Shown here piece by piece: positions 14,984 through 22,139 of a stretch of DNA of 40,092 bases (its first letter is position 1; every line of letters begins with the position of its first letter). The notes under the pieces are model-generated. The model had not been told where the DNA came from. It ran no database searches and saw only the letters and a program-made list of their open reading frames with translations. Location of the stretch: contig JAJEBT010000034.1 in assembly GCA_022822405.1 (NCBI GenBank), positions 1 through 40,092 on the forward strand. Direction: 5' to 3'. The translations under genes and the position numbers were made by a program. The stretch comes from Alphaproteobacteria bacterium (GTDB taxonomy: Bacteria > Pseudomonadota > Alphaproteobacteria > MPNO01 > UBA830).

Positions 14984-16000
14984 TCAGAACTTGATCTGGA
15001 CGCTGGTCCCGATGAACGAACCGGACATGTCGGTGGCCTTGTTCTCGGTCATCAGCGCATCCAGAGACCAGCTGACGCCCGGGCCGAGCGAACGCGCGAA
15101 CGTCGCGACGGTTCCGGTCAGGTCAACCTCGTTGTCGTCGGAAAGCTGGATGTAACCGATCCGGACGGCGTTCGGACCGAACCTGTAGCGGAGGCCGGCA
15201 TCGGCGCGGGTGAAGTCCTCGCTGGCCGCACCGCTGTCGTTGCTGTTCCGGACGATGGCAGCAGCGCCGGTGAAGCCACCCATGGTGACGTTGATGCCAG
15301 CGCTTGTCACGGTCGTGTCGGAGGCGTCGCCGTCGCCGACGACATAGCCCAAGGCGGCCCCGACGCCGGCATCGCCGAACTTGCCGTTGTAGTTGACGGC
15401 GGTGGAGACGACGTCCTGAAGATTGCCTGATCCTGACTGCGCATAGGACACGCCGGCCTGCAGCCCGCTGATGCGCGGGGTGAAATACACCAGCACGGGA
15501 TTGTCGTTCGAAAGCCTCGGAAGCCCGCGTGCCCCAGCGACACTTGAAGGACCAGCAAGGGCTATGCCGGACAGACCGGAATCGAATTCGAGATTCAGAT
15601 GTCCGGCCCCGGCGCCAGCATGGCCCATGTAGCCGTAGACCATCTTGTAGGATGCGCCATCGGTCGCACCGATGTTGATCTGGCCGAACGAGCCCGAAAC
15701 GCTCATGTAGCTCTCGTCGATTTGGCCCGCGTTTTCGGTGTCGCTTTCGACTTGGCTGAGGCCAGAGACGGTGATGCCGTTGTCGAGCTTCATCGAAGCT
15801 TTGAAGTGGATCTCGCCGTCTTCCTGCTGGACGACCATATCGTCCGCGCCATCGACGCTCTGGATGCCGATGCCCTGCTCGAAGACGCCACTGACCTTAA
15901 GCGACGGCTTTTTCATCTTGTCGGCCGCAATCGCGCCGCCGGAAAGTACCAGCACGCCCGCGGCAACCAGTGCCGTGGTGGTAAGAAGCTGCTTCTTCAT
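14984..16000 (-). CDS. Gram-negative porin (porin 3)
   Basis: A 338-residue porin with the signal peptide shared with porins 1 and 2 and the C-terminal TSVQIKF. The start is ATG 16000 behind GGGAGGAGTAAC; an upstream in-frame start would add a non-porin stretch. The middle is the most divergent of the three: LSGIALAGPSSVAGARG replaces the DLTGISTLGGATRG segment, the SGSGNLQDVVSTAV loop is short, and strands near the C-terminus differ (RIGYIQLSDDNEVDLTG). It is convergent with porin 2. Upstream DNA is a probable group II intron end instead of a porin 1-type promoter region. Confidence 0.9.
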   Translation of the reverse strand: MKKQLLTTTALVAAGVLVLSGGAIAADKMKKPSLKVSGVFEQGIGIQSVDGADDMVVQQEDGEIHFKASMKLDNGITVSGLSQVESDTENAGQIDESYMSVSGSFGQINIGATDGASYKMVYGYMGHAGAGAGHLNLEFDSGLSGIALAGPSSVAGARGLPRLSNDNPVLVYFTPRISGLQAGVSYAQSGSGNLQDVVSTAVNYNGKFGDAGVGAALGYVVGDGDASDTTVTSAGINVTMGGFTGAAAIVRNSNDSGAASEDFTRADAGLRYRFGPNAVRIGYIQLSDDNEVDLTGTVATFARSLGPGVSWSLDALMTENKATDMSGSFIGTSVQIKF

Positions 16001-16067
16001 GTTACTCCTCCCTGCCACCCGGCTTGGCCTCGACTTTCTCGTGCGCCATGCCACGGCTTAAATCTAT

Positions 16068-16141
16068 CGAAACACCGTGTACGGACCCGTACGCACGGTG
16101 GTGTGGGAGGGGTGGAGCCGTGAGACTCCCCCTATCCCAAT
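16068..16141 (+). mobile_element. Probable 3' end of a group II intron (domains V-VI)
   Basis: ACACCGTGTACG / CGTACGCACGGTGGTGT folds into a long hairpin with a GACC loop and a two-base bulge, as in domain V. It is followed by a second hairpin GGGAGGGGTGGAG / CTCCCCCTATCCC with an unpaired A in CTATCCC, as in the branch-point domain VI, and ends in AAT. No reverse transcriptase or 5' part exists; the fragment starts within about 60 bp of the porin 3 ribosome-binding site. Recognised from resemblance to bacterial group II intron ends and not confirmed by a covariance model. The loop is not a standard GNRA loop, which lowers confidence. Confidence 0.5.
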
Positions 16142-16504
16142 TAAGTGGCGAGAATGATCGACGGCCTGGAGGGGCAAGGTCCAGCCAGCCCAAACAGTTT
16201 CGGTTGATTCCAGAGAGCCTGCGATTGGAATTCACAGCGGCAGGCCGCACAATCGAGCGCTGGGCTACTTCTAAAATGGGGCGGCCGACGGACTGAACTG
16301 CAATCTAGGTGCAGACGAGAGTCCGCACGGGTTGTCAATTCCGTGGACTCATCGCGCGCGCCTTTCCTCCCCCTTTTTCTCTTTAACACCTGTTTCTTGG
16401 ACCTTTTCCACCCCTATCGCGCCTCATCACGAGCGAGTCCAAAGATTCTGCACGTCTACACTTCGGGTGACGTCTACCGGAACACCTCGCGGCCGCGCCG
16501 CGGA
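16142..16504. other. Gap between intron remnant and hipA
   Basis: No gene recognised. A pyrimidine-rich stretch (CCTTTCCTCCCCCTTTTTCT, 16367-16386) is the only compositional peculiarity. Frames on both strands are short and repeat-free. Confidence 0.4.
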
Positions 16505-17770
16505 TCAGTCGGAATTTTCGTGGAACAGGCCATCATAGAGGAACGCAGGCGCGATCATCCGGCAATCGCGCTCGCTCGTCCCGGCGCGGCGCATTTCGGC
16601 ATGCCATCTGTTGCGCACCGTGTCCGCTATCCGCTCGAACATGGTCTCGGCCTCCGCCCCTTCGAGCAGGAATCGCCCGTGACCGCTCAGCAGATTGGTC
16701 CTGTTCGCATGGCGACCGAAACGGCCGCAGGCCATCGCAAGATCGCGCCGCGCCTGCGCTACCGCCGGCGATGGCGTCAGATCGAAGGCCGGACTTAGCC
16801 GCCATTGCCGTCCCTTGGCGAGCATCGCGTGATTCCGCGGGTGGTCGTCCGTGTTGGAGGAGGCGGCGTTGAAGCAAATCCGGCCGAACAGCTCGCGCAG
16901 ATCCTCTTTCGGTCTTGCGCTCGTGCGCCGGATTTCATCGGCGAGCAGCAGATAGGACCAGTCATCCCGATCTCTGAAACTGTCGCCGGTGCGCAGGAGG
17001 GTCAGCGCGCTCACCATCCGGTGGCGCCGATAGCCGGCATCGGTCCGGTCCCGATCGAACCTGCGCACGAGCAGCGCGTCGCGCCCGCCCACGGTTTCGA
17101 TGCGGCTCCGGGCCGCGTCCAGACCGCATGCCCGGGCTAGGGCAAGCATGCCATGCTCGACACGCGGATGGTTCCAACGGTCGTCATGGCGACCGAACTT
17201 GGCGATCCAGAGTCCATCCCCGTCCTCCACCACGGCCTTGGGCCGCGCACCGCCCATCGACGTGCCGAGCAGGAGCAGTTCCTCGATCCGGTCCCGGGCG
17301 GGCTCTGTCCGATCGGGGTTGTCGTCCGTGATCGCATCGGCCGCGCGCTGGAGGTGTTCAAGGTCCAGCGTGCTGTTGAACAGCCGCCGCGGCCCGGGGG
17401 GTTGGACGCCGAGGCCGAAACCGAGCGCTCCGGCACGGTCGTCCGGCCCCTGCATCAGGTAGTCGAACCCGGCGGGTTCGGCCAGACCGGCCCTGCGTTC
17501 GATGACGCGCCGCCCCCAGAAGTCAGGCATCGAGTCCCGGATCGCTCCGAAGAAACCGTCCATCCGGACCGTCTCGTAGACCTGTCCGGAGAGACGCAAT
17601 TCGATCGGATCGAGCGGAACCGCATCGTCGCGCGCCCGGTACGACCGCCCGTAGACGAACCTGCCGACCCGTCTGCCACCCTCATCGATCCACCTGAAAC
17701 GGCCCGCCGTAACGAACTCTGTCGCCTCCGGCAGGACAATGTAGACGAAGCACTCGCGCTCAGAAGTCAT
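16505..17770 (-). CDS. hipA: HipA-family Ser/Thr kinase toxin
   Basis: A 421-residue HipA-like kinase. The N-terminal couple_hipA region (RLSGQVYETVRMDGFFGAIRD, MPDFWGRRVIERR) is followed by a Gly-rich nucleotide loop LGTSMGGARPKAVV, the lysine-bearing WIAKFGR, the catalytic N-x-D-x-H motif SSNTDDHPRNHAM with D308, and the metal-binding SPAFDLTPSP. In the E. coli family HipA phosphorylates aminoacyl-tRNA synthetase targets and causes growth arrest, and HipB neutralises it. The ATG overlaps the hipB stop by 11 bp. All key residues seem present, so the toxin is probably active. Confidence 0.9.
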   Translation of the reverse strand: MTSERECFVYIVLPEATEFVTAGRFRWIDEGGRRVGRFVYGRSYRARDDAVPLDPIELRLSGQVYETVRMDGFFGAIRDSMPDFWGRRVIERRAGLAEPAGFDYLMQGPDDRAGALGFGLGVQPPGPRRLFNSTLDLEHLQRAADAITDDNPDRTEPARDRIEELLLLGTSMGGARPKAVVEDGDGLWIAKFGRHDDRWNHPRVEHGMLALARACGLDAARSRIETVGGRDALLVRRFDRDRTDAGYRRHRMVSALTLLRTGDSFRDRDDWSYLLLADEIRRTSARPKEDLRELFGRICFNAASSNTDDHPRNHAMLAKGRQWRLSPAFDLTPSPAVAQARRDLAMACGRFGRHANRTNLLSGHGRFLLEGAEAETMFERIADTVRNRWHAEMRRAGTSERDCRMIAPAFLYDGLFHENSD

Positions 17771-18113
17771 CGCTCAATGCCTGGCGTCCGCGCGCTCTCA
17801 TGGGGCTGCGCGCCCGTTCCAGGGCCTTGCCTTCCTCGTCACGATCCGGATCGGCCACTTCGCGCATCTGGCCGTGCAAGCCCAGCGCCCACAACGCGCC
17901 CAGATAGACTGCGATGCCAGTCGTCGGCTTACCCCTTTCGATGTCGGCCACCACAAATCTGGAAACGCCCATGCGCTCCGCGAGGGCGGCCTGGGGCAGC
18001 CTGCGGCGCAGCCGCGCCGTCCGGATGTTGCGTCCCAGGCGTTCCAGCGCCTGCTCGACAGCCGCAGGGGGAGATGTGGAGATTTTCGTCGGTCTTGGTA
18101 TGACTGTTTCCAA
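17760..18113 (-). CDS. hipB: HipB-like HTH antitoxin
   Basis: A 117-residue protein with a Cro/C1-type helix-turn-helix: LGRNIRTARLRRRLPQAALA, ERMGVSRFVVADIERGKPT, then TGIAVYLGALWALGLHGQM. The reading frame opens at TTG 18113; no ATG precedes the helix-turn-helix, so the exact start is uncertain. The C-terminal tail is rich in Arg/Asp (ERARSPMRARGRQALSDDF), as in disordered antitoxin tails. It precedes and overlaps hipA, the usual antitoxin-first order. It very likely represses its own promoter through the palindrome just upstream. Confidence 0.88.
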   Translation of the reverse strand: METVIPRPTKISTSPPAAVEQALERLGRNIRTARLRRRLPQAALAERMGVSRFVVADIERGKPTTGIAVYLGALWALGLHGQMREVADPDRDEEGKALERARSPMRARGRQALSDDF

Positions 18114-18130
18114 CTACAAAAATATCTTTT

Positions 18131-18150
18131 ATGTTATTTGAAAATAACAT
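18131..18150. promoter_or_regulatory. Palindromic operator candidate for HipB
   Basis: ATGTTATTTGAAAATAACAT is a perfect 9+2+9 palindrome, 17 bp upstream of the hipB start, in a markedly AT-rich patch inside otherwise GC-rich DNA. Its position fits an operator overlapping the hipBA promoter. Confidence 0.7.
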
Positions 18151-18429
18151 TTTCATCGCAATGAGGTCAATCACTTCAGCAGGATTCTTTCCCATGCTGC
18201 GGCTGCTGTTCTCTCGGAAACAGTTTCTGAATCGGGGCGCGGTTCTCCTGTTGCCGCAGGCTGCTTTTTCCCCGGTACGGCCGGATTGCTTCGAGATTTC
18301 AGTGCGTCGCCGTTCTGCCAGCACCGGCGGTTTGTTGATCGGGCTCCCCGGGAGCGGCCTCATGGTTGCCGGTGGAGGCGCCTGGCGACGCCGGGTTCTG
18401 GCGTATTCGGGGATTCCGGGGCCTCCGCA

Positions 18430-18840
18430 CTGCCTGGGTCTTTCGAGTGCATCGACGTATCCATACTGCTCGAGCTTCTTCTGCCAGCGGCTGGTCTAGC
18501 GGTCGATCGAGATCGCCTCGTAGTCGATTCCGGGATCGGCGTACGCCTTGCCGTCGCACAATATGGCATGGATCGTGCGCAGCATTTTGTGGGCTGTCGC
18601 GACGACAGCGCGCTTGTAGCCGCGGCGGCTCCTGACGGCATCACGGCAGCCCCTGGTCCGGATGGGCCGCGTGCGCGCATTCGATGAGGACCGCGCGCAG
18701 GGTCGGGTTGCCGCGCCGGGTTGATCGACTGCACCGCACCGGCGCTTTCGTTGTTGCCGGGGCAGAGACCGGCCCGTGCGGCGCAGTCCCGGGCCGAGGG
18801 GAAGACGAACATGTCAGGGCCGGAGGATCGCCATCGCTGC
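18430..18840 (-). pseudogene. IS110-family transposase, C-terminal remnant
   Basis: The IS110 C-terminal (Transposase_20) pattern is readable on the - strand across frames: FPSARDCAARAGLCPGNNES, a frameshift, RRGNPTLRAVLIECAHAA, a stop, then RRGYKRAVVATAHKMLRTIH, DGKAYADPGIDYEAISIDR, a TAG, and SRWQKKLEQYGYVDALERP. The N-terminal RuvC half is absent. Stops and frameshifts show it is inactive. It separates hipBA from the recombinase pair. Confidence 0.85.
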
Positions 18841-18978
18841 TTCGCGGCTGACGTCAGGGATTCCGACGCACCTCCGGAGACGTGCCTTGACCCTGCTGCA
18901 CCTCTTGCATGCAGCGCGGTCTGGGTCACGAGCACTGTTTCGATTCGCCCTGTTTTACCGGAAATTCCGCGCGGCTGC

Positions 18979-20133
18979 CTACCGCGGAAACCCGCATATT
19001 TCCGCGATGACATTGCCGACCCGTTCCGCGGCCGCCTGCGTCTCGGCGTCATGGACGTGGGCGTAGCGGAGCGTCATGCTCGCCTGGCTGTGACCGAGGA
19101 GCTTCGAGACGACGGGAAGCGGCACGCCCGCAAGCACCGCCTGGCTTGCTACCGTGTGTCGAAGATCGTGAAGGCGGACATCCTGCAGTCCGGCCCGGTT
19201 GCGGACCTTCCGCCAGAAGCCGTCCAGGCCTCCGAAGCTCCGGGCGCGGCTCATGTCCGCGGGTGCCGGAAACACGTGGGGGCTCGCGGTCCTGGGCTGG
19301 CGGGCGATGATAGCCCCTGCCTCCGAGTTCAGGAACACCCGGCGCGGACCGGTCTTGCTGTCGCGCAGCCGGAGGACGTTGTCCGCAACCTCGACCCAGC
19401 GGAGGTTCAGGATTTCGCCGCGACGGCAGCCTGTGAACAGCAACAGGCGAATGATGTCGGCCTGCGGCCGCGATGCCGGCCGTTCCGCCTCGCACCGGTC
19501 GAGCATCTCGAGAAGGCGGCAGATTTCCTCCTTCGACAGGAACCGGCTGAGCCGGGGACGCCGGTTCCGCCTGATACCACGCGCCGGATTGGTCGCAACA
19601 TGGCCGCAACGCTCGGCATGGTTCAGGATCTGCGACAGCGTGTCCAGCGTCTTGTTGGCGCCGCCGGGGGCCGTTTCGCTGTAGCCGTCGAACCATTTGT
19701 GAATCGCACCGCGCGTGATCCGGTCAAGCGGCAGGGCGCCGAACGCGGGCAGCAATTGGGACTTCAACTGGCTGTCGAAGCCCTCCCGCGTCGACGGCTT
19801 GCAGCGCCTGTAGCAGTCGTCCTTCCAGCGCCCCGTAACGAAGTCGCCGAACAGCGGCGACGGCTCGGCGGCCGAGTGACACTCCGCGGGCGGCGTCGAC
19901 AGGATCTCAAAACACTCTCTGCGAACCGCCTCGATGCTGCGCAGATGCACCGGCCCAAGGGAGTGGCGCGCGATCCGTCCATCGACGGTGCAGTAAAAGA
20001 CGTATCCCCGATGACCCGCCGGCCGCACGCGGACGCCGAGCCCCGGCATCACGCTGTCCCGGACCGTGTATTCGGACGCCCCCGGCGCGAGCTTCGCGAC
20101 ATTGGCGTCCGTCAGGCGCTTCTTTTCCGCCAT
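18979..20133 (-). CDS. Tyrosine recombinase (phage-type integrase), second of a tandem pair
   Basis: A 384-residue recombinase with an Arm-type N-terminal domain (TVRDSVMPGLGVRVRPAGHRG), a SAM-like core-binding domain (100-190) and a catalytic domain with every active residue: R237 (TGCRRGE), K260 (DSKTGPRR), H322 and R325 (LHDLRHT), H348 (LLGHSQ) and nucleophile Y357 (TLRYAHV). Its ATG lies 3 bp after the stop of the preceding recombinase, so both are made from one transcript. The two are paralogues but clearly diverged. Confidence 0.93.
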   Translation of the reverse strand: MAEKKRLTDANVAKLAPGASEYTVRDSVMPGLGVRVRPAGHRGYVFYCTVDGRIARHSLGPVHLRSIEAVRRECFEILSTPPAECHSAAEPSPLFGDFVTGRWKDDCYRRCKPSTREGFDSQLKSQLLPAFGALPLDRITRGAIHKWFDGYSETAPGGANKTLDTLSQILNHAERCGHVATNPARGIRRNRRPRLSRFLSKEEICRLLEMLDRCEAERPASRPQADIIRLLLFTGCRRGEILNLRWVEVADNVLRLRDSKTGPRRVFLNSEAGAIIARQPRTASPHVFPAPADMSRARSFGGLDGFWRKVRNRAGLQDVRLHDLRHTVASQAVLAGVPLPVVSKLLGHSQASMTLRYAHVHDAETQAAAERVGNVIAEICGFPR

Positions 20134-20136
20134 GGC

Positions 20137-21255
20137 TCAGGCCCTCCCGCCCAGTATAGGGGCAATCGTCTCCGCGGCCTCGTGAACCTGCCGCTCGGAG
20201 AAATGCGTGTATTTGAGGGTCGTCGAGGGATCGTTGTGCCCCAGAAGCCTGCCGATGACCGGAACTGGCTCGCCATGGGAAAGGGCAATGCTCGCCCAGC
20301 TGTGGCGCAGATCGTGCAGCCTGGCGTCCCCGATTCCGGCCTTGCGTCGCACGCACCTCCAGAATTCGTCGAGGGTGCTTGCCGGCATCGGCGTTCCCCG
20401 GCGCCTGCCGGGAAAGATGCAGGCATCCCTCTGCGGCAACCCGTCGAGCAGCTTGCGGGCCGGCGCGGAAAGCCAGACCGTCCGCGGCCCGGTCTTGGAG
20501 TCGCGCAGATACAGCTTGCCCTCGCGGTAGTCCCGCCACTCCAGATCGAGGACCTCCCCCTTGCGGCAGCCGGTGAGAATGAGAAGCCGGATGATCGCTG
20601 CCTTGTCGGGGGCATCGGCCTCGTGTTCCGCCAGCACGGCTGCAAGCCGGACCAGTTCCTCCCTCGACAGGAAGCGCTCGCGGCCGCGGCGCCGGTAGCG
20701 TCGGATGTTCACGCAGGGATTGCTCCCTTCGGGGCGATGACCGTGGACCTCCGCCTCGCGCAGGATGACCGAAAGGACCGGGGCCGACCGGTCGGCGGCC
20801 ACCGGCGTCGCGTGCAGGGAGGAAAACCAGCTCTGCACGTCCTCCCTCGTGATCTCCGAAATCCGCCGCCCTCCGAAATACGGCAGAATCTGATTCCTCA
20901 GATAACTCCGGCTGACCGCCAGCGTCCGCGGCTTCCAATTGCGCCCGTAACGCCGGAACACTTCCTCGGCAAAATCCTCGAACAGGACATCGCCGGGCTC
21001 CGGCTCCTTCCCTCTGTTCCCGAGCGCGGCAATGATTGACACGGCGTGCCTGCGGGCTTCGGGCTCGGTCATGTTCTCCGCGTCGCCGATCGTCTTCCAT
21101 GCCCGCCTGCCCTCGTGCTGATGGTGGACGAAGTACCGCCTTGTTCCTGACGGGAGGACCCGGACGCCGAACCCCTTCAGTTCCGCGTCGCGTGTCTCGT
21201 AGGTTGTTTTTTTGGGCTTGAGACCGTCTACTCGCCGCTGGCTGAGGCGCTGCAT
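20137..21255 (-). CDS. Tyrosine recombinase (phage-type integrase), first of a tandem pair
   Basis: A 372-residue recombinase with an N-terminal Arm DNA-binding domain (DAELKGFGVRVLPSGTRRYF) and catalytic residues R231 (TGCRKGE), K254 (DSKTGPRT), H314 and R317 (LHDLRHS), H340 (LLGHND) and Y349 (TLKYTHF). All look functional. A partial degenerate copy with the same upstream DNA lies at 13.05-13.50 kb. The pair probably mobilised the island holding the two toxin-antitoxin systems, but no attachment sites or flanking tRNA were found. Confidence 0.93.
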   Translation of the reverse strand: MQRLSQRRVDGLKPKKTTYETRDAELKGFGVRVLPSGTRRYFVHHQHEGRRAWKTIGDAENMTEPEARRHAVSIIAALGNRGKEPEPGDVLFEDFAEEVFRRYGRNWKPRTLAVSRSYLRNQILPYFGGRRISEITREDVQSWFSSLHATPVAADRSAPVLSVILREAEVHGHRPEGSNPCVNIRRYRRRGRERFLSREELVRLAAVLAEHEADAPDKAAIIRLLILTGCRKGEVLDLEWRDYREGKLYLRDSKTGPRTVWLSAPARKLLDGLPQRDACIFPGRRRGTPMPASTLDEFWRCVRRKAGIGDARLHDLRHSWASIALSHGEPVPVIGRLLGHNDPSTTLKYTHFSERQVHEAAETIAPILGGRA

Positions 21256-21371
21256 GTTTCTCTCCCTCGCTCTGTTGCATCGGGGCCGGCAACGGACGGC
21301 TTCCGGACCCCGGTTGCACGATTTGTGGAGAGAAAAAATTGTTTTTCAGTTTATCAACACCGAAGGTGCGG
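20925..21371 (-). repeat. Direct repeat copy B (intact integrase side)
   Basis: Partner of 13047-13495. Homologous recombination between the two copies would delete about 7.9 kb containing porin 2, porin 3, hipBA and the second integrase. Confidence 0.85.
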
Positions 21372-21494
21372 CAGCTGGAATGCGAAGGTGTCCCTGTAGC
21401 TTTTCTGCGTGTTGCGGGCAAGGTTGCGCTCGGCGACGATATGTTCGGTCAGGAACCGGCGCAGCCAGGCGCCAAGCGTGCTGAGGTTACTCAT
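21354..21494 (-). pseudogene. Third recombinase, N-terminal fragment (XerD-like)
   Basis: ATG 21494 opens a 46-residue frame (MSNLSTLGAWLRRFLTEHIV, AERNLARNTQKSYRDTFAF) that is the SAM-like N-terminal start of a XerC/D-type tyrosine recombinase, ending at TGA 21354. It is cut off where the upstream region of the intact integrase begins. It differs in type from the two intact genes, which have Arm-type N-termini. Confidence 0.75.
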
Positions 21495-21882
21495 GATCGG
21501 GAGACGAAGCGATCCGGCAGATCGAAACGGCCATCGTTATGCACATCCAAATTCTGCGCGAGCACAGAGAAGCCGTTCCGGAGCTATTTTGGAATCGGTG
21601 CCTTCAACCACCCAGCCACTCTTCCGTCAACGGACGGCATCAGGTGGAGCCGCTTCCCGAAAAGGCCTGCCCATCTGGTTTCAAAAGGTGATTCCGATAC
21701 CGTCGCGAACGGCCTTCTGACGGAGGCGGCGCATTTGCAGGCGATCAAGGACAATCTTGTGTCGACGGAAGCGGTCGCCATGTTCAAAGCTAACGTCTTG
21801 AAGGAGCTGATCGACGCCGACGGATTGTGTCGGAACATGGTGATGCGTCGAAGTACGCCGTGGTGCCGTGTTCAGTTCAGGC
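21495..21882. other. Spacer between recombinase fragment and AbiE promoter region
   Basis: No gene recognised. A + strand frame has a protein-like stretch (LLTEAAHLQAIKDNLVSTEA, FKANVLKELIDADG) without a matching start or known family; it may be a decayed mobile-element tail. Confidence 0.35.
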
Positions 21883-21940
21883 TTGACAACGTGAATCTAC
21901 TGCTGTATACGTCCTAAGGACGTATACAGCAGTAGATTCA
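21883..21940 (+). promoter_or_regulatory. Upstream AbiE-type promoter with 49-bp palindrome
   Basis: TTGACA (21883-21888), 17-bp spacer, TATACG (21906-21911). From 21892 to 21940 lies a perfect palindrome with 24-bp arms around a single A; its inner part reads GTATACGTCCT A AGGACGTATAC. The -10 hexamer is inside the left arm, so a protein bound there would block RNA polymerase. Confidence 0.85.
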
Positions 21941-22078
21941 TTTAAAATTCACAAAGCGGTCTGCGTTGGTACCGAGTCGACACCCAGCCCTCAAGCTCAC
22001 TAGGACCGTCCGTCCATTTCACCCCTCATGCTCGGGGACCTTAGAAAGGGTGCAGAGAAGATTTCTGTACAGTTCGAC

Positions 22079-22137
22079 TTGACATTGAAATGCTAACCCT
22101 GTATATGCGTCCTTAGGACGCATATACAGGGTTAGCA
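22079..22137 (+). promoter_or_regulatory. Proximal AbiE promoter with 47-bp palindrome
   Basis: TTGACA (22079-22084), exactly 17-bp spacer, TATATG (22102-22107), with a perfect palindrome at 22091-22137 (23-bp arms around one T; inner part GTATATGCGTCCT). It shares the core CTGTATA-CGTCCT-w-AGGACG-TATACAG with the upstream palindrome, centre to centre 198 bp. It ends 2 bp before the abiEi start. AbiEi proteins are known to autorepress by binding inverted repeats in their promoter. Confidence 0.88.
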
Positions 22138-22139
22138 GC

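Larger units (their letters stand above)
14532..15007. repeat. 75-bp perfect inverted repeat joining porins 2 and 3
   Basis: 14532-14606 and 14933-15007 are exact reverse complements: last codons of the porin (ACCAGCGTCCAGATC), stop, 3' leader GACGGCTGTTTCCGTCATCG, and hairpin. The 326 bp between them include an ISAs1 fragment. The full genes form a longer imperfect inverted repeat. Confidence 0.9.

Noticed and set aside
18721..21039. 772-codon + strand open frame across the recombinases
   Set aside because: Both recombinases on the other strand have all catalytic residues; this frame is a high-GC shadow.
18979..21255. tRNA or tmRNA attachment site for the recombinases
   Set aside because: No tRNA-like cloverleaf or T-loop sequence was found near either end of the island.
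21339..21917. 192-codon + strand frame before the AbiE promoters
   Set aside because: Its first part is antisense to the XerD-like fragment and its end runs into the perfect palindrome; no homology recognised.
21892..22137. Palindromes as a CRISPR array or intrinsic terminators
   Set aside because: Only two units, each an inverted repeat; neither has a T-run and both sit on -10 elements, which fits operators better.
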